From contig WPIO01000006.1 in NCBI GenBank assembly GCA_009760855.2, positions 5,080,501-5,144,500 on the forward strand: a stretch of 64,000 nucleotides of DNA, read 5' to 3'. The notes beneath the pieces are model-generated. The model was not told the origin of the DNA, searched no databases, and saw only the letters and a list, made by a program, of their open reading frames with translations. Below, piece after piece: positions 46,885-58,583 of this stretch. Both the position numbers and the translations under genes were made by a program. Position 1 is the first letter of the stretch. Each line of letters starts with the position of its first letter. The DNA is from Cristatella mucedo. Its lineage: Eukaryota; Bryozoa; Phylactolaemata; Cristatellidae.

Positions 46885-49190
46885 GCTAGTACGTTTTTCT
46901 AAAATCTAGACGTGCTTAAATCTTCGGGTTTACTTGCACAGTTTCATTGATATTCTCCTGCTTATTACATGCTGTGCTAGCACTATGATCGACGGCAAAC
47001 TAGACTTGGAATGACCTTTAAAAGAAAGCGTTTTGCATTTAGATTACTTGAGGAAAGTCACGCAGGTATTGAGCTAAATATCGTAAATTGTTTGCCTTAA
47101 AAGATTTTAAGCGTCTCAATAGCTAGTCCCTAGGAGTACATAGGCAATAATCAACGAGGTTACTAAGTTTTACTGAAGTTTATACATGCTTTAATCTTTG
47201 GTTTTCTACTTGTACAAGTTCAGTTAGAGCAGCCATCTCAGCATGTGTCGTATTAGCACTACGACATACTCTCAGGTCAGTCCGTCGGACTTGCTATGCA
47301 TATTATTTGCAACTGTGATTCTATTTTCAACTTTGCCACCAAATCGACTACAAGTGAGTGGATTGTCACACAATTTGGGTTCACAGGCACTGGGGCTAAT
47401 GGCTGTAGTCAGCGTTTTTCTTACGTATGTTGATTACCTGTTGGATGGTAAGGTTGGGTAAAGAAACACTGCTGATACTGTGTTCAACATGCAGAAGTGA
47501 AAATACTTGGCCCAGATGGTGAGTTTTTTGAAAAACCAGGCCCTTTGCGTGGGACCTAAATGAGCGTGTTGTGCAGTCCAGCTGATACCTAAATCGATAG
47601 GGATGCAAGTGATAGGGTCTTGGTCTTTCTTTAGCATGCCCTAATGTGGGTGACGGTTTGCATGGATTCACATGCATCTTCCTCATGCTATGGCTCTGAA
47701 ATGCGTCTACCATGCTTTAACTCAAGGGCAGGCCAGACAGGAGTCGGTTGAAGTCTCACTTGCACTGACATTGCTTCATATTTTGGACGTCAGAGAATGA
47801 TGGAGCCGCCAAAAAGCTCTTGATGCCATTGTCTCGTAGGCTCAGAAATCACAAGTGCAGGTGCAGGTGTCTGATTTTCTAGTTCACAATGTCCGCATGA
47901 AATCCAGCATGGACGGAACCACTGGCAAAATGTGGTTGCCTGTAGTTCAGCAACGTTTTGCTAAGGCAGTAGATGGAACTAGCCGGTAGATCTCCATGAG
48001 AATGCTCGGTCCCAAGGCAGACGTCTTTTCCACGACTTTCATGATGTGAAGTAGAAGCATGTTTTGATTCATGAACTTGACTGCTTTAAACTTGACTGCT
48101 TTTGACTCTGACTGCTTGGATGCTGTAAGCTTTAATTATGTCCTGATTCATCGGTTGACATTCATTGGGTGTGCTTATTATCCACTAAACATCGTTGCAG
48201 CATGGCCATCCGGATGGGGCTGTGAATGATTTGGGATAACAAAGGTTGATGTTTTTCGAGAATGTCAGCAAGGCGTTTCAAAGTATGCCCACTATGCTTC
48301 TGCATTGTCTCTTCTGCTGTAGCGCAATCTACTCATCCAGAATTTTACTGACAATGCCAGCAACTGTTGTATGAGCCGAACTGTAGACATGTGCAGTGCT
48401 GCATAGTCGTTTTATCGTGATCACATTATGCTGCTGGCTGGGCTACTAAATCGGCACCGAACAAGGATTTGTCAAAAATTCGTACAGTGAGAGGAAATAT
48501 TGTCAATGATACCGAGATCTTACCTTCATTTAGTGCATCTTTTATTTTCAATAAATATTTGCACTCATTCGTAAAATGTCGTCTGACCTCTGTCATTAGA
48601 CATACGCCTTTCCGGGCAGCATTGTCAGGCCGTTGGAGGCCATTTCTGTGACAACAGGCATATGCAATCGCATGAAATTTGATGGGTAAAGCCAGAATGT
48701 TATTATACTAAAAGTACAATTAAAACGGCATTTTTACGATTTTCATTCTGGAAATGAGTAGGCGGACCAGAGTGGATCTCACTTATTCGTGACACGTGCA
48801 GAGAGTCGATTTGGTTGGTAAACGAACAAGATTGCAGAAAAGTTGGCTTACACTGCCCGTGAACCTGTGGTGGCTGACAGCTGTTAAGCAAACGGCATCT
48901 AAAGCACGTTGTATATGCTTTTGCACTTGAGTATATCCAGTTGGCGCTAGTATATAGGAGTCACGCTGACCAAATTTTACAGTATAATTCTGCTGTCGTG
49001 ATGCTACTTTAAACTCTTTGATCCGTTTGACCCAGTACAACTTGTTTGGCAAGGGTTTATGTCATTTAAAGATTCAACATTTGCTAGGGCTTTACTGCAC
49101 AGGTCGTAAGATCGATTCGTGCAAATGACTATTTTTATTGCCATCGAGTTTGCTTTGCTTGCTAGGTTTAGAGGCCATGTCTCATTGCAG

Positions 49191-49700
49191 GCACACTGCA
49201 TTTTGGCAGCAGCTCCTGCCGCGAAGCCTGAGGCAGAAACACAGCCGGCACACCGGAATGCAGCAGCAGGCAGGCCAGCCAGTATAGAGGCAGTAGTTAT
49301 GGCTGCTGCTCAGTCTGACACCACCACCGTGGCTGCTGTCGGTCAGTCTGGGCTGCCACATGCCGATGCGACTAGAGGCATGGCTGGATGTATGCTGGAG
49401 AAGGTGAGAGGGCACCCAGGGCAAGACGTCGCCGTGGAAGCTCACTGTCCCCCACCATCCGGAGATTCACGAGCTGATCGCGTCTACTTGCAGGGTCAGA
49501 GCATTCTGTCAGTTGAAGCAGCTGCAAAACCCGATGCATCTCAGCTGGGAGCTCAGCTGATGGTGATGGACCAAAGAGCCGGAAGTACAATGATAGTGAT
49601 TGCTGCAGCCGGGGAGAGTGCAGCAGCTGCTGCTGCTGCTTCAGCCGGATCGCCACGAACCAACCCCCTGAAAGGCGTGCGTGAATCACTGCTGGAGAAG
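49191..49700 (+). pseudogene. CDT1: Right Cdt1 copy, exon 8 (Ala-rich)
   Basis: 510 nt, one codon shorter than the left copy (one alanine fewer in the run), and open. The acceptor is CATTGCAG and the donor AAG|GTTGGT. The last few bases of this exon and the following intron are repeated after the LINE fragment downstream. Confidence 0.88.
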
Positions 49701-50283
49701 GTTGGTGCTTTTACTGCCGCTAGGAATCGCCACATTGAGCATTGGCTTTGCATCGAGTGCTGGTCCTTTCATAATCTCAGGCATCTAGTGTCTTGTGGTG
49801 TTCATAAGATCAGGGCGGTCTTGTGTGCTGGCTTGCTGAGTCCCCTTGCCTTTCTCTTATTGCTGCCTGCTCGCGTTGAGCTAAGAGATTTAGGTCAGAG
49901 CTGTTCTCAATGTCGACCCGATGGAAGCAAGCGAGCTAGCAAGCCGGTTGCGGCGGCTCTGTGTGCTGCATGTAGGATCGCCGGTGGACCAAGCATATGT
50001 CGTGAGTCGTGGATGTATGTTTGGCGTAAATTTGTGCAGGTCAACATGCCAATTTACATATGTACAATATACCCATGTACCAATTTACAATGCACCAATT
50101 TACAATGTACAGATGTACATTTAAAACCTATTCAGATAAAAATTAAGAATCCAGCTGAAACTCCTCAATCAATGGGAGCACGGAAACCTCCTGCTTCCAT
50201 GCAGATCCGAGAACTAGAAATAATGTCGGTTGTGTAAAAACTAAGCACTCGCCCTCTCCGAAACTTGTCCCCAATCAACGATA
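49690..50283 (+). repeat. Direct repeat, first copy (X) beside a LINE fragment
   Basis: Runs from the last bases of exon 8 into the intron to CCCCAATCAACGAT. It is repeated at 50,449-51,106 on the other side of a LINE tail. The left arm has this sequence once (about 6,270-6,612, partly deleted). Confidence 0.8.
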
Positions 50284-50448
50284 ATAATAATAATATTATA
50301 ATGTACTTGATAAAGCGCCCTCAGAGAACTTAATCTCTTTCTGGGCGCTTTACATTTGCTGCAAAGGGAAATGCAATTGAATGGTAAGTAAAATCATGCT
50401 TGAAAAACCAACAAAATGAATAACATGGTTAGGCGTGACATGCATCAC
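50284..50448 (-). mobile_element. 5'-truncated LINE tail between two direct repeats
   Basis: An (AAT)n run and GCGCCCTCAGAGAACTTAATCTC tail on the minus strand, ending at GTTAGGCGTGACATGC of the LINE 3' UTR. It sits exactly between two copies of a ~0.6-kb flank. Confidence 0.82.
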
Positions 50449-50611
50449 TGCTGGAGAAGTTATGTGCTCTTACTGCTGCCAGGAATCGCTGCATTGAGCA
50501 CTGGCATTGCATCGAGTGCTGGTCCTTTCATCATTTGCCCCAGGCATCTAGTGGCTTGTAGTGTTCATAACATCAGGGCGGTCTTGTCTGCTGGCTGGCT
50601 GCGTCCCCTTG

Positions 50612-50655
<44 letters not shown>

Positions 50656-51106
50656 CTGCCTGCTTGGATTGAACTTGGAGCTCAGAGATTTATGTTAGTG
50701 CCGCTCTCAAGGTCCACCCTATGGAAACCAGCAAGCTAGCAAGCCGGTTGCTTTACCTCACAACAGTGATCAGAAGTGCTCTTAGCCACTCGCTGGTGCT
50801 CTGCTCGGCTGGTTGCCAGAAATGCAGTAGTCGGCACTGTCTGCTCTGTGGTAGCTCAGTCTGCTGCATTAAAAATTGCCGGTGGACAAAGCACATGTCG
50901 TGGGCCGTGTACAATGCACCATTTTACAATGTGCAGAAGTACATGCTTACAGTATTATGGTAAAATTCAAGAATCCTGCAAAAACTCCTCAATCAATGGT
51001 TGCTCGGAAACCGCTTGCTTCCATGCAGATCCGAGAACTACAATTGATGTCGGTTGTCTGAAAACCGATCACTTACCCCGTCCAAAACTTGTCCCCAATG
51101 AACGAT
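50449..51106 (+). repeat. Direct repeat, second copy (X), with (CT)n expansion
   Basis: Starts TCACTGCTGGAGAAG (end of exon 8, donor now AAGTTATG) and ends CCCCAATGAACGAT, collinear with 49,690-50,283. A CT microsatellite at 50,597-50,651 has expanded in this copy. Confidence 0.8.
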
Positions 51107-51317
51107 CAGTTGAGCCAATTAGCCAAATGACTTTTTGGTTCTCAATAGCCTGGATATGTCAAAGTAATATTATAAATAATAATATTCATATTACATTTGT
51201 ATTGCAACGTCAGATAACTGAATCTCTATATAAACCATATAGGTAAGCTGCCATGGAAATAAGATCAAACGGTTAGCAGTAGCGTGGTCAATGACACCAA
51301 TCATAACATGCTTGCAC

Positions 51318-51465
51318 CCAGTTATTAAGGTTCCAGCTCTTTACGGCTGAGGTCAAGGGTTCGAATTCTGCAGTAGGCAATCCTGTATAGCCAACAGCCG
51401 TTAAGGCTCTTCTGCTGCTGTACAAATGAGGCTTTATATAAGCCAATATTTTTTAGATGTGCTGT
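51318..51465 (+). repeat. tRNA-derived SINE, right arm
   Basis: Contains GGGTTCGAATTCTGCAG (B box) and the body CCGTTAAGGCTCTTCTGCTG. It is the inverted counterpart of 5,940-6,095. The sequence after it is interrupted by a right-arm insertion. Confidence 0.6.
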
Positions 51466-51467
51466 AC

Positions 51468-52620
51468 TCTTAATCAGCATGCAAATGTGGTCAGTGGCAG
51501 CCTGCAGTGTCAGCACTAATCAGCAAAGTACGAACGGCACAGATCTACAAAATGCTGTGATATGTATATGCGTTTTTAGCTTCTTTTTAAATGTCCTCCC
51601 TCTCCTCCGCTGATCGAAAGTATGAGACAGGCTTTTGAGGTCAAGTTTTCTAACAATATGAAGCTACCATATACAATCAAGCAACAAATGCATCCTTGCA
51701 AAATGGCCACTGCTGTGGTCCCTATAAATTCATTTGGCAAAGAAGAGGATTTTCTACGGTATCCGGTACGTATTTCAAAGCATTTGAAAATATTTATTGA
51801 GTGCCCCAAGAACAAATACATCTTCTTATGGTGTATATGTGTTAAGTAAGACGTCGTTCCACCATGATAATCCATGACCTCTCATGTCTGGCCAGGAAGA
51901 GAGGCCACCAGCTTCTGCACTATTCCTTGGGCTGCAGCACATTCCACTGAGCCTGAGTTGTACAAATAAGTTTGGCCTAACATCCGACCTCACCCAACTT
52001 TCACTATAGTTTCATAGTCGTTTAAAAGGGCTCAGATTCGGAGACTGGCAAAGCCACTGCACCAGCGCCAATCAAGGATTCGTCATGCAGTACTTCACCA
52101 GCCTAGCAGTCTGCTTACAGTCTTATCTTGCTGCTAAATAGCCCGACCCCTTAATTGAATAATTAAGTCTCAAAACCACTATTTTTGACCACAACGAATT
52201 GAGTTCAGTACATTGTGAGCAGTCCTTGCATGGCGCTGGTGAATTGGGTTAGCTAGCAGCTTAATTCAATCGTATAGACAGACTATTTAGCAATAACTAC
52301 AGGTGGCTGAGCACGGATACTCGGCCTGCACCCCTAGCTGTTAATTTCAGCAAAACTCGGGGCTCAGACATAGGAAGTAATTAAGAATCTTGGTGAGAAG
52401 ATGTAAATATAAATTCATACAAGCTAAAAGTATTTATTTGTTTTATGGTTCACAATGAATGGTTTCACAGGCTTTGCATAATTTTAATATGCCAGTACTC
52501 CCAGAAAAATTCTTATTACCCGAAACAACTTGCAGCCACGGTGGTGGCAGCCATCCGGCTGGGATTTTCGCACCCGAGTGTACCAGCGATTGGACAAAAA
52601 TCCATTTATTGCAGTAGGTC
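51468..52620. mobile_element. Right-arm-specific insertion, LINE-derived in part
   Basis: The flanks join in the left arm at about 5,880-5,935. The first ~130 bp (51,468-51,600) are a LINE 3' UTR piece on the minus strand (GCAAATGTGGTCAGTGGCAG). The remaining ~1 kb is unrecognised. Confidence 0.6.
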
Positions 52621-53005
52621 TTTGAGTAGGCTGTTGAAGCTTTGTCATATATTTTCTACACCCTGGCCCCTATCTAGGCTTGGTGCCTGTATTGGTATCT
52701 AGGCTAGGCTTGGTGCCTGCTCCTTCTCATTGGTGGATCAATGTTCTTTGCTTCCACGTGCTGGCATCTGGCTGCCGGTCACAGCATCGAGGCCTTGGCA
52801 GCTGCTGCACAGTCCGAGCCTGTTACCCGGCGTTTGCCCGTGCACCTGATGCCTAGGGCAAGGCTGTCTCGAAGTTGCTGTAGGTGTGGCATCTTCTTCC
52901 TCCTATGGCTGTCAGGATGTTGGTGTGCGTGTGGCACCTTTTTCCTACTATCTTCTTGGGATAGCAAAGGCAGAGTGAGATTGTATCATCTGCTTCACAG
53001 TTTAG

Positions 53006-53118
53006 GTTCGGCTAAAGGAGAAGCAGAATGCGATTCTGGCCATGGTGTCCCGCACGGAAGACGAAGACGAGAGCGCTCTGCTGGAACGCTTGCCCAGCAT
53101 CGCCAGTACCATCAGGGC
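53006..53118 (+). pseudogene. CDT1: Right Cdt1 copy, exon 9
   Basis: 113 nt, open. Encodes the LKEKQNAILAMVSRTEDED..LLERLPSIASTIR segment. The acceptor is AGTTTAG and the donor GGGC|GTATCC. No lesion. Confidence 0.9.
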
Positions 53119-53261
53119 GTATCCTTTCTGTCGTGCTTGCTCATTGAGGGATTCTGCCTGCTTGCCGTCGACATCCATCTACTGTGCTTGGCGCTGTTGC
53201 CCTCTCTCCCATTGGCCAACCGTTCGGGATCCATTGCTTGCAAACCTTGACCGGCAAATAG

Positions 53262-53316
53262 GGCGTTCGTGATTGAGAAAAAGTCGTCGCTGCCGTGGGA
53301 AGCCGTCGTGCCGAAG
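53262..53316 (+). pseudogene. CDT1: Right Cdt1 copy, exon 10 (one-base deletion)
   Basis: 55 nt against 56 in the left copy. The A-run after GATTGAG is five instead of six, which shifts the frame for the rest of the gene. Splice borders are unchanged. A homopolymer is also where sequencing errors cluster. Confidence 0.82.
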
Positions 53317-53849
53317 GTGCAGTCTGTCGACCTGCTTGGCATGAGCAGAGGTGGGTTCACTCGATCTCTAACAGGGAACCGCCGGCTCGCTCTCTGGCTG
53401 CCAGCTCACAAGCTTGCCTAGCTTCAGCTGACATTTCCTGCAGCGGCAGCTGGCAGGCACATAATCGGCAGCCGGACAGCCGGACACCCCCACTCGCAAT
53501 CTGCTGGTTGCAGTCTTGCAAATAAGGAATGGTGTCTGTTGGTGTTCCTTACATGCAGCCTGGCCGTGGCAGCTGCTCACCTTGCGGTTGGGAGCCTCGT
53601 GAGGGTCGCATCAGCAGAGGCTTGCTGTGCTGTCGACGATAGGTGCATGGGCCATCGCTCCTTGCTTGAGCTTACTTAGTTTTGTTTTCTATTTTGACTC
53701 GCATATTTTACGGTTGCTTGGGTTTGTCCTCTCGAAACCGTTTCTTCTAAGTTAATAGCTCGAGAACAGTGGCCAATCATTGCTCACTCAGCCAAGAGGC
53801 TAGGGGGCCCAAAAGAAGTGAAGTATAAGACCAAGCTCTTGTCCTTCGT

Positions 53850-54340
53850 TCCACAATTTCGTGACTTCAACTGTCGTCATGCCTTTGACAAACCTTAAAT
53901 CCTTTGGAGACCACGCATTTAGTTCGTATGCTTAAAAAGCCTGAAACTCACACCTGACCTGCGATTCGACATCCCCTAACTTGACCACATTAATAAACAA
54001 AAATTGAAAACGCACCTATTGATGACAGCATTTAGTAGGTCCGTGTGATTTGTCCTGTATGTGCTTATGTGCTCTGATACTGGGCATGCTGCTACTGACC
54101 AAGCTTACATGCTGACCCTGTGCATGGCACCCCTAACCGAGTTTATCAAACATGATACCACTCAATATTCAATCATATGTCCTTTGCAGCAAACACTAAG
54201 CGCCTAAAAAAAATATTGAGTTCTCTTAGAGCGCCTAGAGAGAGATTAAGTTCTCTGAGGGCGCTTTATCGAGTGAACTATTATTATTATTATTATTAGA
54301 GCACTTTATCACGTGCATTATTATTATTATTATTATTACA
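53850..54340 (+). mobile_element. LINE 3' end fragment, right arm
   Basis: Inverted counterpart of 4,258-4,690. Here two successive tails occur: GCGCTTTATC..(ATT)n followed by a second GCACTTTATCACGTGC(ATT)n, i.e. a duplicated microsatellite end. Confidence 0.8.
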
Positions 54341-54889
54341 AACTGGCTGCCTCTTACGGCCATTAACTATCACGTGTCGCAAGAGATATAATCAGTGAGG
54401 TTGCTGGCATTCAGTAATGCAGGTGCATCAGCCCGTCGTCTGCTAGAGAACCGAACGTTTCTGCTGATCAAAATTCACCATTATTTCTAGCCTCATGCTT
54501 TCGCAGACGTATCGTGGTCATCGTACCTTCGAAGCTGGCAAGGCTTGCTCACCCCTGGGCCAAGTGTTTGCTGTCAAAGTTTGGTTGATTGTGTTTGCAA
54601 TGGTTGCTTGTGACTGGCAGGAACTCGGAAATAGGCCATCAGGGATGCCACAGTGCGGAGGCAGCAGGACTTTTGGCTTGGCATCTGGATAAGAGTCCAT
54701 GCAGCAGTGCCGTGATGCAGCCGTTAGTCATTTTGAGATGAGCAGCAGCAGTCACCCGGTCTTCTGAGCTTGCTGCTTTGCAAAGTGCATGAATCATCGT
54801 CTGCCTGTGACAGTACCGTGGAAACCTTTCGGTTAATCTTCAATCTGCAACCAACTCCTCTCTTTGCGTTTCCTACCCTTGATATCTGT

Positions 54890-55045
54890 TCTCTCTCTCC
54901 CTTTCTAACTCTCTCTCTCTCTTTTTCTCACTATCTATCCTATCTCTCGCACTCTCGCTCTCTCTCTCGTGCATTCTCTGTCTCTCTCTCTCTCACGCTT
55001 TGTCTCTGTATCTCTGTCTCTGTGTCTCTATCTGTCTTTGTCCAG
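54890..55045. repeat. CT-rich microsatellite (intron 10, right)
   Basis: Mirror of 3,610-3,715, longer in this arm. Imperfect CTCT/CTGT runs. Confidence 0.85.
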
Positions 55046-55185
55046 TGGTTAATTTGGTAGCCCCGACCAAGGCCTCGGCAATGGGCCATATGATGAGGCA
55101 TATAATGAGGCCATATAATGAGGCATATGTGAAGCGCCGGAATAAATATTAAGTTCTCTCCGGGCGCAATACAAATGATGACCTA
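55035..55185 (+). repeat. SINE-like element, right arm
   Basis: Inverted counterpart of 3,490-3,610, with an added short tandem repeat of an ATGAGGCATAT unit (about 55,090-55,130) between the tRNA-like head and the LINE-like tail. Confidence 0.5.
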
Positions 55186-55266
55186 TATTTTCGCTTGTCG
55201 CCTTGCACAGACTGGCATCGCTAGTAAAATGCACCTTCAGGCCTAGTAGCTTTTTCTGAGTTGCAG

Positions 55267-55442
55267 CCACCGCCGAGAAGCTCATCCGTGGCCTCCTACA
55301 CATCGCTCCGTTTTGGATTTCTGAAGCTAAAACCAGCAAAGGAGTCTACGTTAGGATAGATGTGGACGCCGAGCTCAGCCCAGTGAGGCTGGCGATCAGC
55401 GACGCACTCGAGGAGCTGAAGAGGAGCTTGACTCGCCTGTGA
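55267..55442 (+). pseudogene. CDT1: Right Cdt1 copy, exon 11
   Basis: Matches left exon 11 through ELKRSLT. The left TGA is altered here, so the frame adds three codons (RL after a changed Thr codon) before TGA at 55440-55442. The acceptor is GAGTTGCAG. Confidence 0.9.
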
Positions 55443-58400
55443 ACACGAGCTTCTATTACTATTCCATAATAGCATCGTGAGCTTGTTCGGCAGCTAAGCT
55501 GCTGCTGCTGCTGCTGCTGCTGCCGCTTTGTCGGCCTCTTACTTCCAGGCTTTTGCTTTTCCTTTTTTGCAAAGCCTCTTCTGCTTAGCAACGCAAGCAA
55601 TTTATTTTATTTTGCAATATACTTATACCGTATTCGGCTGAGACCAAATAGATCATTCGAGCTAGACTGCATGCGAATAAAGCTGTGTTTGACCTGCTTT
55701 CCACTCTCCCTTCAAAGGGGATTGACTCACTTTATGTTTTCTGTTTAACTCTCTCTTGTATGAATTACATTTACCTCCTTGTGCTTGCAGCTTGCAGAAA
55801 GCAAGCTTCAAGCACAAGGCATGGTTGCAGAAAATAAAGCTGCAGGACGTTTCATGACAATACAGCGTAGAGAACATCTTATTAGACCAAAATCAGGTGT
55901 CATAAAATCCGAGCAGAATTTGCATTTGAAATTTCACTCTGATATTTAAATGCTGCCCGAGTGTATAAAAACCTTGAGCATGCACAACTCAACAAGCATT
56001 ACTTATAGACCTCGATCTAGCAAGCTTCAGATATTAAGTATCCAAGTCGCATGATGCATAGATCGCTAATTTTTTATTTATAAATAAGCCGCTTCTGGTT
56101 TACATCGGATTACTTATTGTTTACACAATTAGTTTTTCTTTTGATTTGGAAGTCGTCAGAAATTCTAATTTTATTGCTAGCGTTTCTCTATTTGGAAAAG
56201 TAAAACTATTAACCCTTCTGCAATTTTTGATTGCCTGATTGTTTTTGCAAGTGTTTTCTTGACATTCATCTGTAAGCCCATTGACTTTGAAGCCTCACTG
56301 TGGATAATTGTGTAACTAAGTAGATAAGAATGACAACATTTTAAAAAGTGGCTGGATGATTTCGATGGAAGAAAAAAACTAAAATGAATGTTCATGGATA
56401 GCAGTATGTCACCTCCTAAGAATTGTGTTCACATAAGTGTGATGTTTAATTGTTTTGTAGTCAGCATTGCATCCTAACAATAATTTTTAGATCAAGTAGT
56501 CATTTGGGACATGAATGCATACTATAGCAAATGGCTTCTTGAACACGGTATGGCTATGATTAATGATGATCATGTCTTTCTCAGGCGTCAAGTCACCAGC
56601 GGGCTGTCAGCTCCATGAAAGCCATCCCCAGCCTACACTGCTGCCAATCAATTTCCTCAGGTTGGCTGGTCAACCTCTTGCTGCTATCACAACATTTCTG
56701 AAGCACCTACTTACAGTGCTGACTACATTTTCTAATGAGACTTTACACTAGGTAATCCCATCAAGTCCGAAGTTAAGTCTGACTACTTCGGCTAAGAAGC
56801 ATGGCAAACAATCACCACTCCTTCAAAGAGCTTACCTCAGCAGTGCTGGTCAATCCATTTGTAAAATCACGGATAAACTTCTGTTGCTCATTAATCGCAT
56901 ATCTTGATACATCCGCAGGAAGACACTTGCAGCACTACGTGAGATTTCAATTTTTCTGCGTGCAGTCTTAATTTCCCTATCCCTTGTACATGCAATGAAT
57001 AGGAAGTAACTATTTCTCCAGAACAACCTTTCTTCTGTGTAAGGGTACCCGAATTAGTTCAGATTCGACAGACATAACACTATTGAATAATATCCATTAA
57101 AGCGCAGCAGTAGTGCTTTAATCGAACATTCTACGTTATTTTATTGCAGAGTGTGAGACTACTAATAAGCCACATTTCGTCGGCAAGACACTGAGAAGTT
57201 GGTTGCCCCCAGGAGATACATTTTGCTAGGTGTACGGACCATGCATCCAGGAAAAGGCTAAACAGTAACCCGGGAAACGTCTGCTAAGATGATCATAGCC
57301 TAAAATGCAAGCTTCGTATGTTTGTTGGGGATCATAATCCATTTGCACCTCATTTAAAATGCAAACACTGCAAGAGAACTCCTAAAGTCAAGGTAAATTA
57401 TTGCAGCTCATAGAATGCATACATTTTTTTCTGGAAACATCAGACCGCTTAAGCAGCTACTACTTCGCATGGCTGCTCTTTTCAAATTTCAAACTTGCAA
57501 GAGCATGACTGCCTTAACGTAGCCACACTTTACTTAATCCATCGCCCCAGTATAACACTTCTGCTTAAGCTCAATCTCCACCCCTGTTCAAAGGGATTAG
57601 CCATCTCCAGGAAAGAGTAGCAAGTCAGACAGTGATCAAAATATAGAAGATTGACATTCAAATTTCTTAATGCTTCTCAGGAGAAACAGTCATACTTGTA
57701 AAACCAGTAAGATCTCGACTACCTGAAAAAGATATTGGTCCTAACAGGTTCATGCTGATTTTTGACAGAACGAGTTGAACTTGTTGGGTGAACTTGTGAA
57801 ATTAGCATTAGAGAAAGCTTTACCAACTTTTTCCTGGTTTCTCCATCCAAGATTAAGCATGAAAAGTGTGTAGAAAGTATGTGCCCACAAACTAAACGTT
57901 ATGTGGCATGATAATTACAGCTTCGAACAGCCGATTTCCAGTCGATGTGAAACAGATTGAGGTCATTGCCTTCAATTGCCGTGCATTGCCCTCCGATGCA
58001 CGTTCACTGTTGGCTTAAAGGATGCGGTTTCACAGTTAATACTGTAATATGCAAGAAAATGGGATCTTTTCCAAACAGCATTGAGTGTAAATGTAACAGA
58101 CCGTCATATGTTGCCGCATTGCCTTTGGCCATTGTCTTCGATTGCGACGCAGTGTCAATGATTGAAGGTGGACAATGGGTTGACCGTACGTGTGAGAACA
58201 GTGAACTTTACGTTGGCTAGAAATTAGAGCTGTGAACAGGGAATTTCAAGTCAATTAGAAACGATTTCAGTATAAGACGGACCGTTGCCATCGATTTCTG
58301 TCTTTTGACCTGAATTGTACGTTAGTGATCGTTTTAAAGGATGTGGCTGCACTCTCAATGCAGTGTGCTGCATTAAGTAAGAAATGGCTTTTTTCTATCT

Positions 58401-58583
58401 ACTGTAGATTTGTTGTCTGATTGAATTCCATAGAGTTGCTCCTTTTTTCATTTAACAACTAACAACAGTTTGCAATGAGCTCGGCACCATGTCACAAGTA
58501 ATGCCTGACAAATGATTCACCAGGTATATAGAAGTGCATCTGCATTAGATATCTTAGATCAGTGTTGGAACTCGAGCGTTGAA
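55443..58583. other. 3' flank of right Cdt1 pseudogene, no gene recognised
   Basis: Inverted equivalent of 1-3,238, including the two-unit repeat (about 57,950-58,360). No coding sequence recognised. A short CTG run follows exon 11 at about 55,500-55,523. Confidence 0.5.

Larger units (their letters stand above)
36976..55442 (+). pseudogene. CDT1: CDT1 duplicated pseudogene, right copy (all 11 exons present, several lesions)
   Basis: Mirror copy of the left Cdt1 gene with the same exon order and nearly the same exon lengths: 36976-37068, 37215-37586, 37677-37825, about 41365-41502, 43073-43295, 45633-45821, 46690-46884, 49191-49700, 53006-53118, 53262-53316 and 55267-55442. It retains introns, so it arose by DNA duplication, not retroposition. 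Lesions seen: CGA to TGA at 37563-37565 (residue 148 in left numbering); exon 4 acceptor CAG changed to CTG; TGT to TGA at 46801-46803 (residue 431); exon 7 donor GT changed to GC; one A deleted in the A-run of exon 10; original stop changed so the frame runs three codons further. Thr7 of the degron is Met. A transcript could at most give a 147-residue N-terminal fragment. Sequencing or assembly error could explain single lesions but hardly all of them. Confidence 0.9.
34313..58574 (-). repeat. Right arm of the ~24-kb inverted duplication
   Basis: Inverted counterpart of 9-23,837. It carries the pseudogene copy of CDT1 and extra insertions at 35,098-35,826, 39,467-40,775, about 50,284-51,106 and about 51,468-52,620. 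It ends at about 58,574, after which the sequence is unrelated to the window start. Confidence 0.92.

Noticed and set aside
51318-51390. Possible tRNA gene (GGGTTCGAATTCTG)
   Set aside because: Only the promoter boxes are tRNA-like; no cloverleaf can be drawn and the segment continues as a SINE body.
9-58574. The arms as two allelic haplotypes wrongly joined in the assembly
   Set aside because: Not fully excluded, but a 10.5-kb spacer, arm-specific insertions with target duplications and several lesions confined to one copy fit a true duplication better. Long reads would settle it.
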